From positions 86,157,056 through 86,221,055 of the forward strand of contig CM049310.1 in NCBI GenBank assembly GCA_026874595.1: a stretch of DNA of 64,000 bases, in the 5' to 3' direction. The notes beneath the pieces are model-generated. The model was not told the DNA's origin. It searched no databases and was given only the letters and a program-made list of their open reading frames with translations. Source of the DNA: Sipunculus nudus (taxonomy: Eukaryota > Annelida > Sipuncula > Golfingiida > Sipunculidae). This document shows, in pieces, positions 1 through 14,200 of the stretch (position 1 is its first letter; each line of letters starts with the position of its first letter). Both the position numbers and the translations under genes were made by a program.

Positions 1-293
1 AGATCTTCGCGCGGGCGGCGTGTTCAGGGCTTTGGTGCGCTTGCAGGGTACGCCTGTTTTATAATCGCCAGGTAACGCCTGTTTAATAACCGTCAGGATC
101 TGTAATGATATCATTACTACGTGACAATGAGCAAGTCTTCCAACAAACCAAACTTTTCTATTTGTTACGTGTGACAAAATTGACTTTTTTAGTTCCGGTT
201 TATCTGTTTGCACATTTTAGATTAATTTGAGTTTATAAAAATGATGACTATGATGACGATGAGAATAATAATATTATCATTATTATTATCAAA

Positions 294-337
<44 letters not shown>

Positions 338-551
338 GAACAATAATAAGAATAGTTGTAGTTGGTGTTGTTCGTTTTCCTCTCCTTTCTCTCATTAGTA
401 TCACTATTATATGGTAATGTTCTAGCTTCCTCTATTTCTTTTCTATGCTGCGTTTTATTTAATGAACTTAATGTCATCATCTTTATTATTTTTTATTTTT
501 TATTTTAGATTTTTTTTATTTGACACATTTCTTTTTTGCTTTCCCCTTTAG
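1..551. other. probable intron upstream of the first visible exon
   Basis: The first recognisable coding exon starts at 552 after a polypyrimidine tract and AG, so this stretch is read as the 3' part of an intron. It contains an (ATA/TTA)n microsatellite at about 290-338 and nothing else that I recognise. The start codon and signal peptide of the downstream receptor must lie left of the window. Confidence 0.6.
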
Positions 552-2036
552 AGCTAAATGGCTGTAGAACCAGGTCATCCGAAACCCCGGGTACTCAGAT
601 CATCAAGGGTGAATGTGGTGTAGTGATGTCACCACGGTTCCCGGGTGTAGCCCCGGCCGGCTATTGGCTGTGGCGTATCCAGGCGCCGAATCTCGCTGCG
701 TATCTGACGTTTGACTTCCTGTACGTCCGGGGCCCTGGGCGAGACACAGCAGACTGCGATGAATACGTGCGCCGTAAGTATAGAAACTCTCTTGAAGAAA
801 ATGTATATTATATCAGCTCTTATAAGTACCTGAATAAAATACCTTGAAGGTTAGAGAAATGAGAATCGCTTATTATATGATATATCTAGTGATTGGAGAA
901 GGTATGAATGAATATGAATATCGATGGCTCTGACAAGAATCGGTAGAATTATTAATTGCTCGGATACGATTCGAAAAGCAATATAAAGATAATAGCCATA
1001 GACTGCCAGAGAAACTGTGAAAGGTCTTAGGTCATTCTAATCTATTTCGTTAAGTCGCCAGCCCTGTTATGACATAGAAACCAGACGTTCTTAGATATTT
1101 CGAACATTTGAAAACAACTGAAAAGACAAGTACTCATCAGGGATTGGTCAAACTGTTTGATTATTAGGATATGAAATATATATCAAAATAGGTATATCTG
1201 TGATTTGTGTTTTTCTCCATGTTATTGTAAATGATCATACATTGGTATAATTTAAACAAATATGTTTTGCATTTTGAGAAAGAAGTATAATCAGTTATTG
1301 TTGTGAATCCGGCTCAATTTTGCACGACCAATCCGTTATGGGATGTCTGCTATCCATGTTCTGGAATAGACCTTACACGATTATACCGCCAATATATATT
1401 TTAGAGGCTAATTCACTCCAGATATAAGGAATGAACAAATTCTTCAGTTCCGAGTAATTCTAAGCGAGTGTTCGGGTAGAAGGTGTCCGTGTGTTTACAC
1501 ACAGATCTGCATATTAACACAAACATGTAAGCAATGTTTACTTATTCATGAATGTAGGATTTTAAACCTTTGCTCCTATGTTGTTCTCGTTAGTTTAATA
1601 ATAATTTGCTATTTTGTTTCTTTTTGCACGTGTCACTCACTTCAGTTACCGAAGTCCCTTTGAACGCGACCAAGTTGCTCCAGTACACCATCGACCACTT
1701 TAAACTCTGTGGCAATGAGAAACTCTTCTTGTCACGCGGTCCAATAAAGGTACTTAAAATGTGCTGAAAATGACGTCAAAGGATGGCAGTTATATAATCA
1801 CCATGAACATAAGACGCATGACTAGGCAAAGCACCGCTGAACATATTTTAATATTATAAACTAAGGCTGGAAGATATATGTTGATATGTTGATATATTGA
1901 TTAATTTTGACACCGATCATGTAAGACAAGAATCAAAAGGAGTATCCATATTTCTTGCAAAAATCATTATCGATTTCAAAAATCGAAATCGAATATAAAT
2001 GCAATCGCCATACCCGCCCACAGAAAACGTTGAATG

Positions 2037-2098
<62 letters not shown>

Positions 2099-2297
2099 CA
2101 GTCTTCTATTATAATATTTAATGATTTATATGCTTGCTGTGTCATTGTATGATGTTTGGTTTCGACCATGTTCCTTCAGGTACCTGGTCCGCGTGCAGTG
2201 ATTGAGATGGACACCCGGTCAACTCCTGGTTACCGACGCTGGGAGTTCAAGGTCGCCTTCAGGGCCTCGTTTTATGACAAGCCGAAACAAAACAAAG
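552..2297 (+). CDS. receptor exons 1-3: CUB domain
   Basis: Exons 552-773, 1646-1749 and 2180-2297 join in phases 1, 0 and 1 (residues 1-147 of the visible part). The CUB signature is visible: [19 protein letters not shown], a YLTFDFLYV strand, then [13 protein letters not shown] and a closing [10 protein letters not shown] strand. CUB domains are extracellular beta-sandwiches used in protein or carbohydrate binding. The N-terminal side of the domain may begin in an exon outside the window. The donor at 774 is a strong GTAAGT; the exon-3 donor (GTTTTT) is weak. Confidence 0.82.
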
Positions 2298-5200
2298 GTT
2301 TTTTTCATAAGTCATTCATTTAATCATCATCATGAACATACTATGATTAAAGAAAAAACGAAAGGGATTATGATAAATTCTTAAAAATGATAAATTGGTG
2401 ATAATTTCACTCTTTTTGATATCGTTATTATCTTCGTACTTTAATTAATTTGGTCTCTTGCCACCAGATGACGCTAGAAGACAACTCTGCCCACTCCCCC
2501 AGCAATATTTTAGAGGTCATTGCTATGATTACCATATATGGTTTTACCGCCATTCTGACAAGAGCAAATATCGTTATCTTGAGACTTGGCAAGATGCCAG
2601 CAACTTCTGCAGCGACAAAGGATCCAAACTGCTGTCAATCACAGACGAAGAAGAGGCGTACTTCTTGAAGGTAATAAATAATATAAATAATATATCAAAT
2701 AATATGATTTGTTATATATTAGATGAGACAATTAAAACTTTAAACAGGCCGGTGAAGAAATCTCTGTCCTCTATCTAAATATAAAGTAATATCTTTAGTA
2801 TCATAGAAAATTAATTGTGAATGCTATCATGGAATTGTAATATTTTTTTTGTGTTTACGCACATTCCATCACCAAAATATTAACATCAGGCAACTTTGTG
2901 AAATAGCCCAATAGATAATACAATAGCTAACTGTCATTATCCTATTTAATTATCTTCATTTAAATGTTAATATTAGAGTGAATGATTCCAGTGTATGTAG
3001 ATACTATGGTCGATCGCGAGAGATATCAAGAGATTTTAGAAGTAACGAGCTTGTTTCAGTGGGTGGGAATATTATAGCTTTGTCCTAAATTCGGTAACAA
3101 TCGGATCGTTAATGATCGTAACAAACATGTTGAAAAAAAATCATATTTCAAAATTTTATTGTTTATAATAAGGAAATAACATGTGGAGGAGTAATTCTCA
3201 AGATAAAAAAATAAAGAATCTCAAATGAAATCATTTCCTTTCCACATTTCTATTGCTCTCCAAATCAGCGTATATTGAACATATCTCCAACGCCCCCGTG
3301 CTAGGGTCTGTTTCAGTACACGCTGTCTCTCATTTGTTACAGTACACGCTGTCCCACGCCTGGTACTGGGATCCAGTGGCCACGTATCAGGTCAACCATC
3401 GTATGATATTTCTAGGACTTCACAACAAGTACGGCCGGTATGAGTGGGAAGACGGGGCTCAGATGGCGTAAGTATAAATAAATTTAATATTCACGGATTC
3501 CATTTCATAGCGACAAGGCAAAGCTATATCTGAGACATACCTATAATGGTGCCATCGGACAGCCATGGTATCGAAGCGAGTTTATGAGATACGGTGTTAG
3601 CACCTTGTGGCAGGGGGGGGGGGGATGGTCAATGTAATTATCCCCTCTGATATTCAGAGAATAATATTTATATATTAGAAAAGAAATAAATTACAATTAT
3701 GGTTTTGGTTCCTTTTCTGAGTTTACCATGAAATATTATACATCTAGACCTTGTTTAGAATTATCCTTTACTTAAAATTTAATACTGTATTTTTAAAATC
3801 TTATACTTCTGTAATATGCGAGTCACCCTCCCACCACTGGTCATATATTGATGCACTGGGTGATAGAACATTTGCGATCAAGCTCACGCAGATCACGAAA
3901 TCTTGTTTATAAAGTATTTCTGTATTTTCGCCAAATAATTTGTGCATTGTTAGGGGCAGATTTACTGGAGGTAGATGAATATCAATATGTTAATAAAACT
4001 GTCACGTGTGATTGAAGAATGTACAACGACAGTCAAGAACGAAAGAACCATTGAAATCTTGCCCGAGAAATACACAAACGTGATCAAGAACAGATCAACG
4101 AAAAAGTGACAGCAAAGACTAAGTAAATCAAATGAAGCCAAAAATCTCGTTGTCAATAACTTCCACATGAGCTTCTTTTCATGTTGTTTCTTTTTTGGTG
4201 AATCGAAGATGTGTTTGTAAAACAGAAGTTCATTTCAAAATAATTGTTTTCTTGTGAATCTTGAGTAAATGCATAAAAATGTAATGCTGTAGGTATAGTG
4301 ACTGGCACCAACCAGTTGCACACTGGGCGCAGCCTCCAGTTGCTGAGGACACAGTTCCGGAAACGAGAAAGGTGGTTGACATAGCAACACCACAGCCCAC
4401 AGCAGACGTCAGCAGTTTGTGCACACTCATGATGATAACGTCACCACACGACTCCCTGCGATGGGCAAAGATCCCGTGTGACTACCCAATATTCCGTGCG
4501 GGACTGATCTGCAAGAAAAAGATTGACAGGATTCAAGGTTATGAGTATTGGGTTAATTAGGAATAATCGTAAAATTTGTCTTTTTATCTGAAAGACATGT
4601 CTTTATAACCACTTTTTTCAACATTAGTATTTGCACCCGAAATACAAAAAAAAATACTTTATGAGTCTATTTTATATGTATATCATTTAATATTCTTATG
4701 ATAATAGTCGACCAATTTTAACTGTCCCTGGTCTTATTTAATGACTGATACTGCGGAATACACAAAGATTACTGTGCACGATTTTGAATTTTGATGTCAT
4801 ACACCAGTTATGACATCCATTGTATTGTCACTTTTCAGACTCCGAGAATAGGACGAAAACTCCAGTGGAAACACTGACAGAATACATAAATGGAAACATG
4901 ACAGGTAATATATTCTATGAGAACAAATGTTTTTCTTTAGAAATTCAGTAATGATCTCGGTTATATAGACAGCATTTAGAATGTTCACATATATTAAGAC
5001 TGCATGATTTGCTGATAGAGATATAAACCCTACAAAATCTATATAGCTAAAACATCCATTTTCTTTATTCTAGGTTGTAAACGAGGCTGGAGGAAGATCC
5101 GCGACACATGTGTTAAGATGCTATCCAACTATGAAGTCACTTCCGGTCCTATATCCTTCCTCGACGCCGACAAACAGTGTCTTTCACACGGCGGAAATGT

Positions 5201-8200
5201 TCTCATACTCAACCAGGGCGTGTTGCTCGAGCAAATTAATTTGCTGCTACAAATATGGCGGCACAACTTTACGCGGGGCGCCATCTGGGTGCGAAGTGGG
5301 CCAGAAAGTGTCTGTGGCCAAGTTCAGGTCAGTTCTATAAATTTCATTAATGAATGTCATTCATTTACCTACTCACTTAAAAAAATTACAAATCCTAAAT
5401 CGTTTTTACAAGTCTGAAAAAAATAATTTACAGACTTTAAAGCGACATAGAACGCATTCAGTTACTCCGTTTAAACACCACAACTACGTTTATAAATTGA
5501 CAGTCTTAGGAAAATCACAAAAAAATTAAAAGTCACGAATTGTAAATAAAATATTTTTTTTTGTTTGACTAAAACTCCAGTTCAAACCAGCTGCTTTAGG
5601 CTCCAAGGAAGAGCTCCGGTATGAAGAAGTGCCGTGCAACAAAACATCCAATACGTATCACGTGCTTTGCCAGACCCTGGATAAAGGTATTTTTTTTTCA
5701 TTTGTATAATGTTTCCCATATTTATATGTAACATGATCATAACAATCTATAAAATAATTGACGATGGCACTTACTCGTTGTCACGCAACTCCTTTTTAGC
5801 CCTGTCTCAGAAATGTCAATCATATTGCTTTGAAGTGTCGGGAAAGTTGTCAAATGTTTACTAACGGGATCATCTTCCAGACTCCCTATACATCAATAGG
5901 AATATCATCTTACATGGGATATTTCGCGAAGAATCTATCGCATCGTTATCTATAAGAAACAACGCCATAACCCCCCCCCCCCCCGACGAACCTTTTTAAA
6001 GCAGAAATGTATTAATTATTAACTGTGTAATGGTGTATCATATAATACTCGAAGCATTTTAAGTCTACAGTATTTTATATTACGCGATTTAATGTCACGA
6101 TTCCTAGAACGAAACAAAAGTAATTGTGGAAAAAATAATCCATTTTAATTTTGTAAGTATAAAACACTATGTATATATATATGTATATGTTTATACATAT
6201 ATATATATATTTATATATATATAAATATATATATATATAATCTCCATCCTAGAAATTATGACAGTTCCACAAAATATAAATAGCATAAATTGAAGGAGTG
6301 TCTGTGATGGTAATAAACTTATTCGTGGTTGTTTTTTTCCTTCGACAGAGAAACTTATGTTTTTCAAAACGTCAGTGTACCTATGGTAACGGTAGTTAAC
6401 TATTAAGAAATTTTGTTTCGGTCCAATGAAAATGGGTCGTGGGTACCATCTGTGTTTACCTATGGTGACGGTAATTAACTGTCAGACTTTTTTTTCTCTT
6501 TAGTGATCATAAGAGTTTACCTATGGTGACGGTAATTAACTGTCAGACATTATTTACTCTTCAGTGATCACATAGTTGTGCGGACCATCAGAGTTAACTT
6601 ATATTCATTGAAGTTAACTGTCAGACTTTTTTTTCTCTTTAGTGATCATAAGAGTTTACCTATGGTGACGGTAATTAACTGTCAGACATTATTTACTCTT
6701 CAGTGATCACATAGTTGTGCGGACCATCAGAGTTAACTTATATTCATTGAAGTTAACTGTCAGACTTTTTTTTTCTCTTTAGTGATCATAAGAGTTTACC
6801 TATGGTGACGGTAATTAACTGTCAGACATTATTTACTCTTCAGTGATCACATAGTTGTGCGGACCATCAGAGTTAACTTATATTCATTGAAGTTAACTGT
6901 CAGACTTTTTTTTCTCTTTAGTGATCATAAGAGTTTACCTATGGTGACGGTAATTAACTGTCAGACATTATTTACTCTTCAGTGATCACATAGTTGTGCG
7001 GACCATCAAAGTTAACTTATATTCATTGAAGTTAAGGTCAGACTTTATTTTCTCTTTAGTGATCACAGAGTTGTGTGGACCATAAGAGTTTACCCATGGT
7101 GACGGTAATTAACTGTCAGACATTATTTACTCTTCAGTTATCACAGAGTTGTGCGGACCATCAGAGTTAACTTATATTCATTGAAGTTAACTGTCAGACT
7201 TTTTTTTCTCTTTAGTGATCATGAGAGTTTACCTATGGTGACGGTAATTAACTGTCAGACATTATTTACTCTTCAGTGATCACATAGTTGTGCGGACCAT
7301 CAGAGTTAACTTATATTCATTGAAGTTAACTGTCAGACTTTTTTTTCTCTTTAGTGATCATAAGAGTTTACCTATGGTGACGGTAATTAACTGTCAGACA
7401 TTATTTACTCTTCAGTGATCACATAGTTGTGCGGACCATCAGAGTTAACTTATATTCATTGAAGTTAACTGTCAGACTTTTTTTTCTCTTTAGTGATCAT
7501 AAGAGTTTACCTATGGTGACGGTAATTAACTGTCAGACATTATTTACTCTTCAGTGATCACATAGTTGTGCGGACCATCAGAGTTAACTTATATTCATTG
7601 AAGTTAACTGTCAGACTTTTTTTTCTCTTTAGTGATCATAAGAGTTTACCTATGGTGACGGTAATTAACTGTCAGACATTATTTACTCTTCAGTGATCAC
7701 ATAGTTGTGCGGACCATCAGAGTTAACTTATATTCATTGAAGTTAACTGTCAGACTTTTTTTTCTCTTTAGTGATCATAAGAGTTTACCTATGGTGACGG
7801 TAATTAACTGTCAGACATTATTTACTCTTCAGTGATCACATAGTTGTGCGGACCATCAGAGTTAACTTATATTCATTGAAGTTAACTGTCAGACTTTTTT
7901 TTCTCTTTAGTGATCATAAGAGTTTACCTATGGTGACGGTAATTAACTGTCAGACATTATTTACTCTTCAGTGATCACATAGTTGTGCGGACCATCAGAG
8001 TTAACTTATATTCATTGAAGTTAACTGTCAGACTTTTTTTTCTCTTTAGTGATCATAAGAGTTTACCTATGGTGACGGTAATTAACTGTCAGACATTATT
8101 TTCTCTTCAGTGATCACATAGTTGTGCGGACCATCAGAGTTTACTTATATTCATTGAAGTTAACTGTCAGACTTTTTTTTTTCTCTTTAGTGATCATAAG

Positions 8201-11200
8201 AGTTTACCTATGGTGACGGTAATTAACTGTCAGACATTATTTTCTCTTCAGTGATCACATAGTTGTGCGGACCATCAGAGTTTACTTATATTCATTGAAG
8301 TTAACTGTCAGACTTTTTTTTTTCTCTTTAGTGATCATAAGAGTTTACCTATGGTGACGGTAGTTAACTGTCAGACATTATTTACTCTTCAGTGATCACA
8401 TAGTTGTGCGGACCATCAGAGTTTACTTATATTCATTGAAGTTAACTGTCAGACTTTTTTTTTTCTCTTTAGTGATCATAAGAGTTTACCTATGGTGACG
8501 GTAATTAACTGTCAGACATTATTTTCTCTTCAGTGATCACATAGTTGTGCGGACCATCAGAGTTTACTTATATTCATTGAAGTTAACTGTCAGACTTTTT
8601 TTTTTCTCTTTAGTGATCATAAGAGTTTACCTATGGTGACGGTAGTTAACTGTCAGACATTATTTACTCTTCAGTGATCACATAGTTGTGCGGACCATCA
8701 GAGTTTACTTATATTCATTGAAGTTAACTGTCAGACTTTTTTTTTTCTCTTTAGTGATCATAAGAGTTTACCTATGGTGACGGTAATTAACTGTCAGACA
8801 TTATTTTCTCTTCAGTGATCACATAGTTGTGCGGACCATCAGAGTTTACTTATATTCATTGAAGTTAACTGTCAGACTTTTTTTTTTCTCTTTAGTGATC
8901 ATAAGAGTTTACCTATGGTGACGGTAATTAACTGTCAGACATTATTTTCTCTTCAGTGATCACATAGTTGTGCGGACCATCAGAGTTTACTTATATTCAT
9001 TGAAGTTAACTGTCAGACTTTTTTTTTTCTCTTTAGTGATCATAAGAGTTTACCTATGGTGACGGTAATTAACTGTCAGACATTATTTTCTCTTCAGTGA
9101 TCACATAGTTGTGCGGATCATCAGAGTTAACTTATATTCATTGAAGTTAACTGTCAGACTTTTTTTCTCTTCAGTGATCACATAGTTGTGCGGACCATCA
9201 GAGTTTACTTATATTCATTGAAGTTAACTGTCAGACTTTTTTTTTTCTCTTTAGTGATCATAAGAGTTTACCTATGGTGACGGTAATTAACTGTCAGACA
9301 TTATTTTCTCTTCAGTGATCACATAGTTGTGCGGACCATCAGAGTTAACTTATATTCATTGAATTTAACTGTCAGACTTTTTTTTCTCTTTAGTGATCAT
9401 GAGAGTTTACCTATGGTGACGGTAATTAACTGTCAGACATTATTTACTCTTCAGTGATCACATAGTTGTGCGAACCATCAGAGTTAACTTATATTCATTG
9501 AAGTTAACTGTCAGACTTTTTTTTTCTCTTTAGTGATCATAAGAGTTTACCTATGGTGACGGTAATTAACTGTCAGACATTATTTACTCTTCAGTGATCA
9601 CATAGTTGTGCGGACCATCAGAGTTAACTTATATTCATTGAAGTTAACTGTTAGACTTTTTTTTCTCTTTAGTGATCATAAGAGTTTACCTATGGTGACG
9701 GTAATTAACTGTCAGACATTATTTACTCTTCAGTGATCACATAGTTGTGCGGACCATCAGAGTTAACTTATATTCATTGAAGTTTACTGTCAGACTTTTT
9801 TTTCTCTTTAGTGATCATAAGAGTTTACCTATGGTGACGGTAATTAACTGTCAGACATTATTTACTCTTCAGTGATCACATAGTTGTGCGGACCATCAGA
9901 GTTAACTTATATTCATTGAAGTTAACTGTCAGACTTTTTTTCTCTTTAGTGATCATAAGAGTTTACCTATGGTGACGGTAATTAACTGTCAGACATTATT
10001 TACGCTTCAGTGATCACATAGTTGTGCGAACCATCAGAGTTAACTTATATTCATTGAAGTTAACTGTCAGACTTTTTTTTTCTCTTTAGTGATCATAAGA
10101 GTTTACCTATGGTGACGGTAATTAACTGTCAGACATTATTTACTCTTCAGTGATCACATAGTTGTGCGGACCATCAGAGTTAACTTATATTCATTGAAGT
10201 TAACTGTCAGACATTATTTTCTCTTCAGTGATCACATAGTTGTGCGGACCATCAGAGTTAACTTATATTCATTGAAGTTAACTGTCAGACTTTTTTTTCT
10301 CTTTAGTGATCATAAGAGTTTACCTATGGTGACGGTAATTAACTGTCAGACATTATTTTCTCTTCAGTGATCACATAGTTGTGCGGACCATCAGAGTTAA
10401 CTTATATTCATTGAAGTTAACTGTCAGACTTTTTTTTTTCTCTTTAGTGATCATAAGAGTTTACCTATGGTGACGGTAATTAACTGTCAGACATTATTTT
10501 CTCTTCAGTGATCACATAGTTGTGCGGACCATCAGAGTTAACTTATATTCATTGAAGTTAACTGTCAGACTTTTTTTTTTCTCTTTAGTGATCATAAGAG
10601 TTTACCTATGGTGACGGTAATTAACTGTCAGACATTTTCTCTTCAGTGATCACATAATTGTGCGGACCATCAGAGTTAACTTATATTCATTGAAGTTAAC
10701 TGTCAGACTTTATTTTCTCGTTAGTGATCACAGTTTGTGCGGACCATAAGAGATTACATATGGTGACGGTAATTAACTGTCAGACATTATTTTCTCTTCA
10801 GTAATCACAGAGTTGTGCGGACCGTCAGAGTTAACTTATATTCATTGAAGTTAAGGTCAGACTTTATTTTCTCTTTAGTGATCACAGAGTTGTGTGGACC
10901 ATAAGAGTTTACCTATGGTGACGGTAATTAACTGTCAGACATTATTTTCTCTTCAGTGATCACATAGTTGCGCCGACCATCAGAGTTAACTTATATTCAT
11001 TGAAGTTAACTGTCAGACATTATTTACTCTTCAGTGATCTCATAGTTGGGCGGACCATCAGAGTTTACCTATGGTGACGGTTATTAACTGTCAGACATTT
11101 TATCTTCTTCAGTGATCACATAGTTGTGCAGACCATCAGAGTTTACCTATGGTGACGGTTATTAAATGTCAGACATTTTATCTTCTTCAGTGATCACATA

Positions 11201-14200
11201 GTTGTGCAGACCATCAGAGTTTACCTATGGTGACGGTTATTAAATGTCAGACATTTTATCTTCTTCAGTGATCACAGAGTCTTGCGGACCATCTGAGTTT
11301 ACCTGCGGTGACGGTAGTTGTCTACAGCCTGTATACAGATGTGACGGGAAGCCAGACTGCCAGGACGAGGCTGACGAGAAAGAGTGTCCAACAACAAGTA
11401 AGGATTTGTTCCGAAATAAATTGATGCTTCAGATCAAAGCCCAACTTTATTAAAACAAAGTATTATTTTACTTTGTTTTGTGAAACACTTGTATTTGCAT
11501 TTGTCAATTTATATATATGTTATATCAATATGTATCAATTTGTATGCAGTATAAAGGGGAGCTGTATATATATTACATATACACACACAAACACACATAT
11601 ATACATATAAGACCTACTCCATGAACCTTCTGTGGGATGGGGAGAGGCTTATTTTAGATAATTATGTTACTGTTTGGTTCATGAAAGTTAAATCATTCCT
11701 GTTTTCATTATACATGCTGCGCATAAATGATTGAATTATCAAAGAAGCAATTGAAATTGACAGAAAATGTGTATTCGATAATGATATTACTCTTATTATA
11801 TTTTACCTGAAGCCTGCCCTTTGTCCGACTTCCGGTGTGAGAATGGTCGCTGCATCTCCATGTCGATGTTCTGTGATTTTCGGGATGACTGTGGTGACGG
11901 GTCGGACGAAGCCGGGTGCAGTAAGTCTTATCAGGAATTTAAAAAGTACACGTTGGTCATATGAACAAGTTAAAATACACGTTAACAATATGGCTGATCG
12001 AAGGCTTCTCTCACTCAAATTCACAAATGGATAAATGCTCGAATTGGTCTGACGTGTTAAAAAGTATAGAGGGCACTCTTTATAACTTATACCCCCGCCA
12101 AGTCAAAACATGCCTGTGGATGTTTTCTTACATCTGGGTTTCATGTAGCGATACCTGTTGCTTCTATTATTATTATTCTAGCTGGCAATCTCATTTATAT
12201 TTTTACGCTCTATATATATTGCTGCGAATAAAAATTATATGGGAACATAATTTGTTTCGAATGTTACATACTATGTAAACAATAAGCGTTACGGCTAAAA
12301 TAGATCTGAGAACAAAAGAAAATATTAATGGGATGACCGTGTTCTTCCCGTGATTGAATTTTAAATCATGTCCTGTATATATACGAATTTGATCTACAGT
12401 CTTGGAAACATGTGCCAATGATGACTTCCGGTGTAATAGCGGACAGTGTGTTCCTGCAAGCTCGAGATGTGACTTCCGGCCGGACTGTGTAGACGGCAGT
12501 GACGAGTCAAGGGATGCCTGCGGTAGGTCCAGCCTTCACGTTCCCTTCCTGTCAAATTAGCACAATCACCAACCACTTTTTGCACACCACACCACATTAA
12601 ACTGAACATTTTTTTATATATTTTGAATATTATGCAATAAATTTTTTTGACACTGCTGCTCTGATAGGTCGGGAAACTATGTTAGAGACTTGCAGTGGGT
12701 CAAGGTGACTGCAGCAGAAGCGACTTCCGCTTGTGATGAAGTTATACATTTATAAACTTAATGGAGAAGTATGTTTGTTTACCACAAAGAACCACGGTGG
12801 TTCCCTATTAAGAAACATTCAAGGCCCTAGTTGCTGTAGTTTCCATCACTATCATCTTCTCAGTGATTGCACACTGAGTAGCTCTCTGGTCGCATTTTTT
12901 ATTTAATTAGCCTTTTCATTCGATTTTTCATGTACTATTTGTATAATGATAGAATATTCATTTCAAGTAGCTCAGTGTTATGTTTTCGTTTATCAGCAAA
13001 AAAATGCGGGGGCGTGCTGTGTTACTCCGGTCAGTGTATCGATCCGCGCCTGCGGAAGGATATGGTGAGTGACTGTCCTGGACTCTCACGTGAGGACGAA
13101 CTAGACGAAGACACGGGGTGTGAGTTACTTTGAATAAGATCATTAAAATTAACATGCTACTGGGGGTTATACGAATTTTGAAATGAAAAGAGAATCCCCA
13201 TATATTCTTCAGAAAGGGAATCAACCGTTAATAGCACCATAGAAAGAAACTTACATTAAAAAAGATCACTACAATCGTAACAAAACCTGCTGCGTTACAA
13301 CACACATGTTGTCGTAGATGTGTCAGTATAGAACTTGAACATATAAACATATTAATATATAGAATTTTTATAATAAAAAGGAACCGATATGCCTGTGTTA
13401 TATGGTCTTCTGAAGAGGAGTAGGCCGTCCTGCAAGCTTCCTTTTCAATTTTGTCTCTCGCTCAAATATTAGGTTTATTCCAAGCTTACATCGTAATATT
13501 TTATAGTACAGGTCCTAACTTGATTTTTCAGTGCTTAAGTCCATGTTCGATCCACCGGAAGTACTGTTAAACGTCACCAGCGAATCTGAGGAGTGTGGCG
13601 GGGAAAGCAGCACAGTCCCGTGCCGCCCAGACCACGCCCTCTGTTACGACCGCTCGCAGGCATGTGTATTCGATACCACGGTCACAGATTACCTCAACAA
13701 AGAGGCTGTTATGACGTCCTGCAGGGATGGGTCACACGTCAGAGCCAACTGTGGTAAATTTCGATTGCTAATTTTTTTACAATATTTAGTATGTCTGCCA
13801 GACTGCTAATGGGGAGCTCTTACTGCAGACGCCATTTTTTTTATTGAACTGGGGTTAGCGGGGTAGAGACTTCGGAAGAAACACAAGGTTGCAAAATACA
13901 AATGTTGCCTTTTGACATGTAGTTTTACATCTCATATTAAGCCTTTGCTCTCTTGTAAATTGTTTAGTGTCAAAGTGTGTGATAATTTTATGTTTAAGAG
14001 AAAAATCGCCAAATTTCAATGGGCATCCACTGGCTGGACAGACTATAATATTATAAACTGATGTACACCGTTTTCCGTTTGTCTCTGTTAGAGGACATGG
14101 AATGCCCCGGCATGTACAAGTGTCCCGGTAGTTACTGCGTTCCTTTCCGTAAAGTCTGTGACGGGAGAAAGGATTGTCCATTGGGGGATGACGAACTCAA

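Noticed and set aside
3317-3342. Extending the CTLD exon upstream to the first duplicated acceptor
   Set aside because: The 26-nt addition breaks phase with the previous exon.
10164-10370. Open frame of 68 codons inside the minisatellite
   Set aside because: It arises from the repeat unit read in a frame that lacks a stop by chance and is not linked to an exon.
6366-11268. Regular repeats resembling a CRISPR-like array
   Set aside because: Units are contiguous, with no unique spacers, in a clearly intron-containing animal gene; they derive from the adjacent exon boundary.
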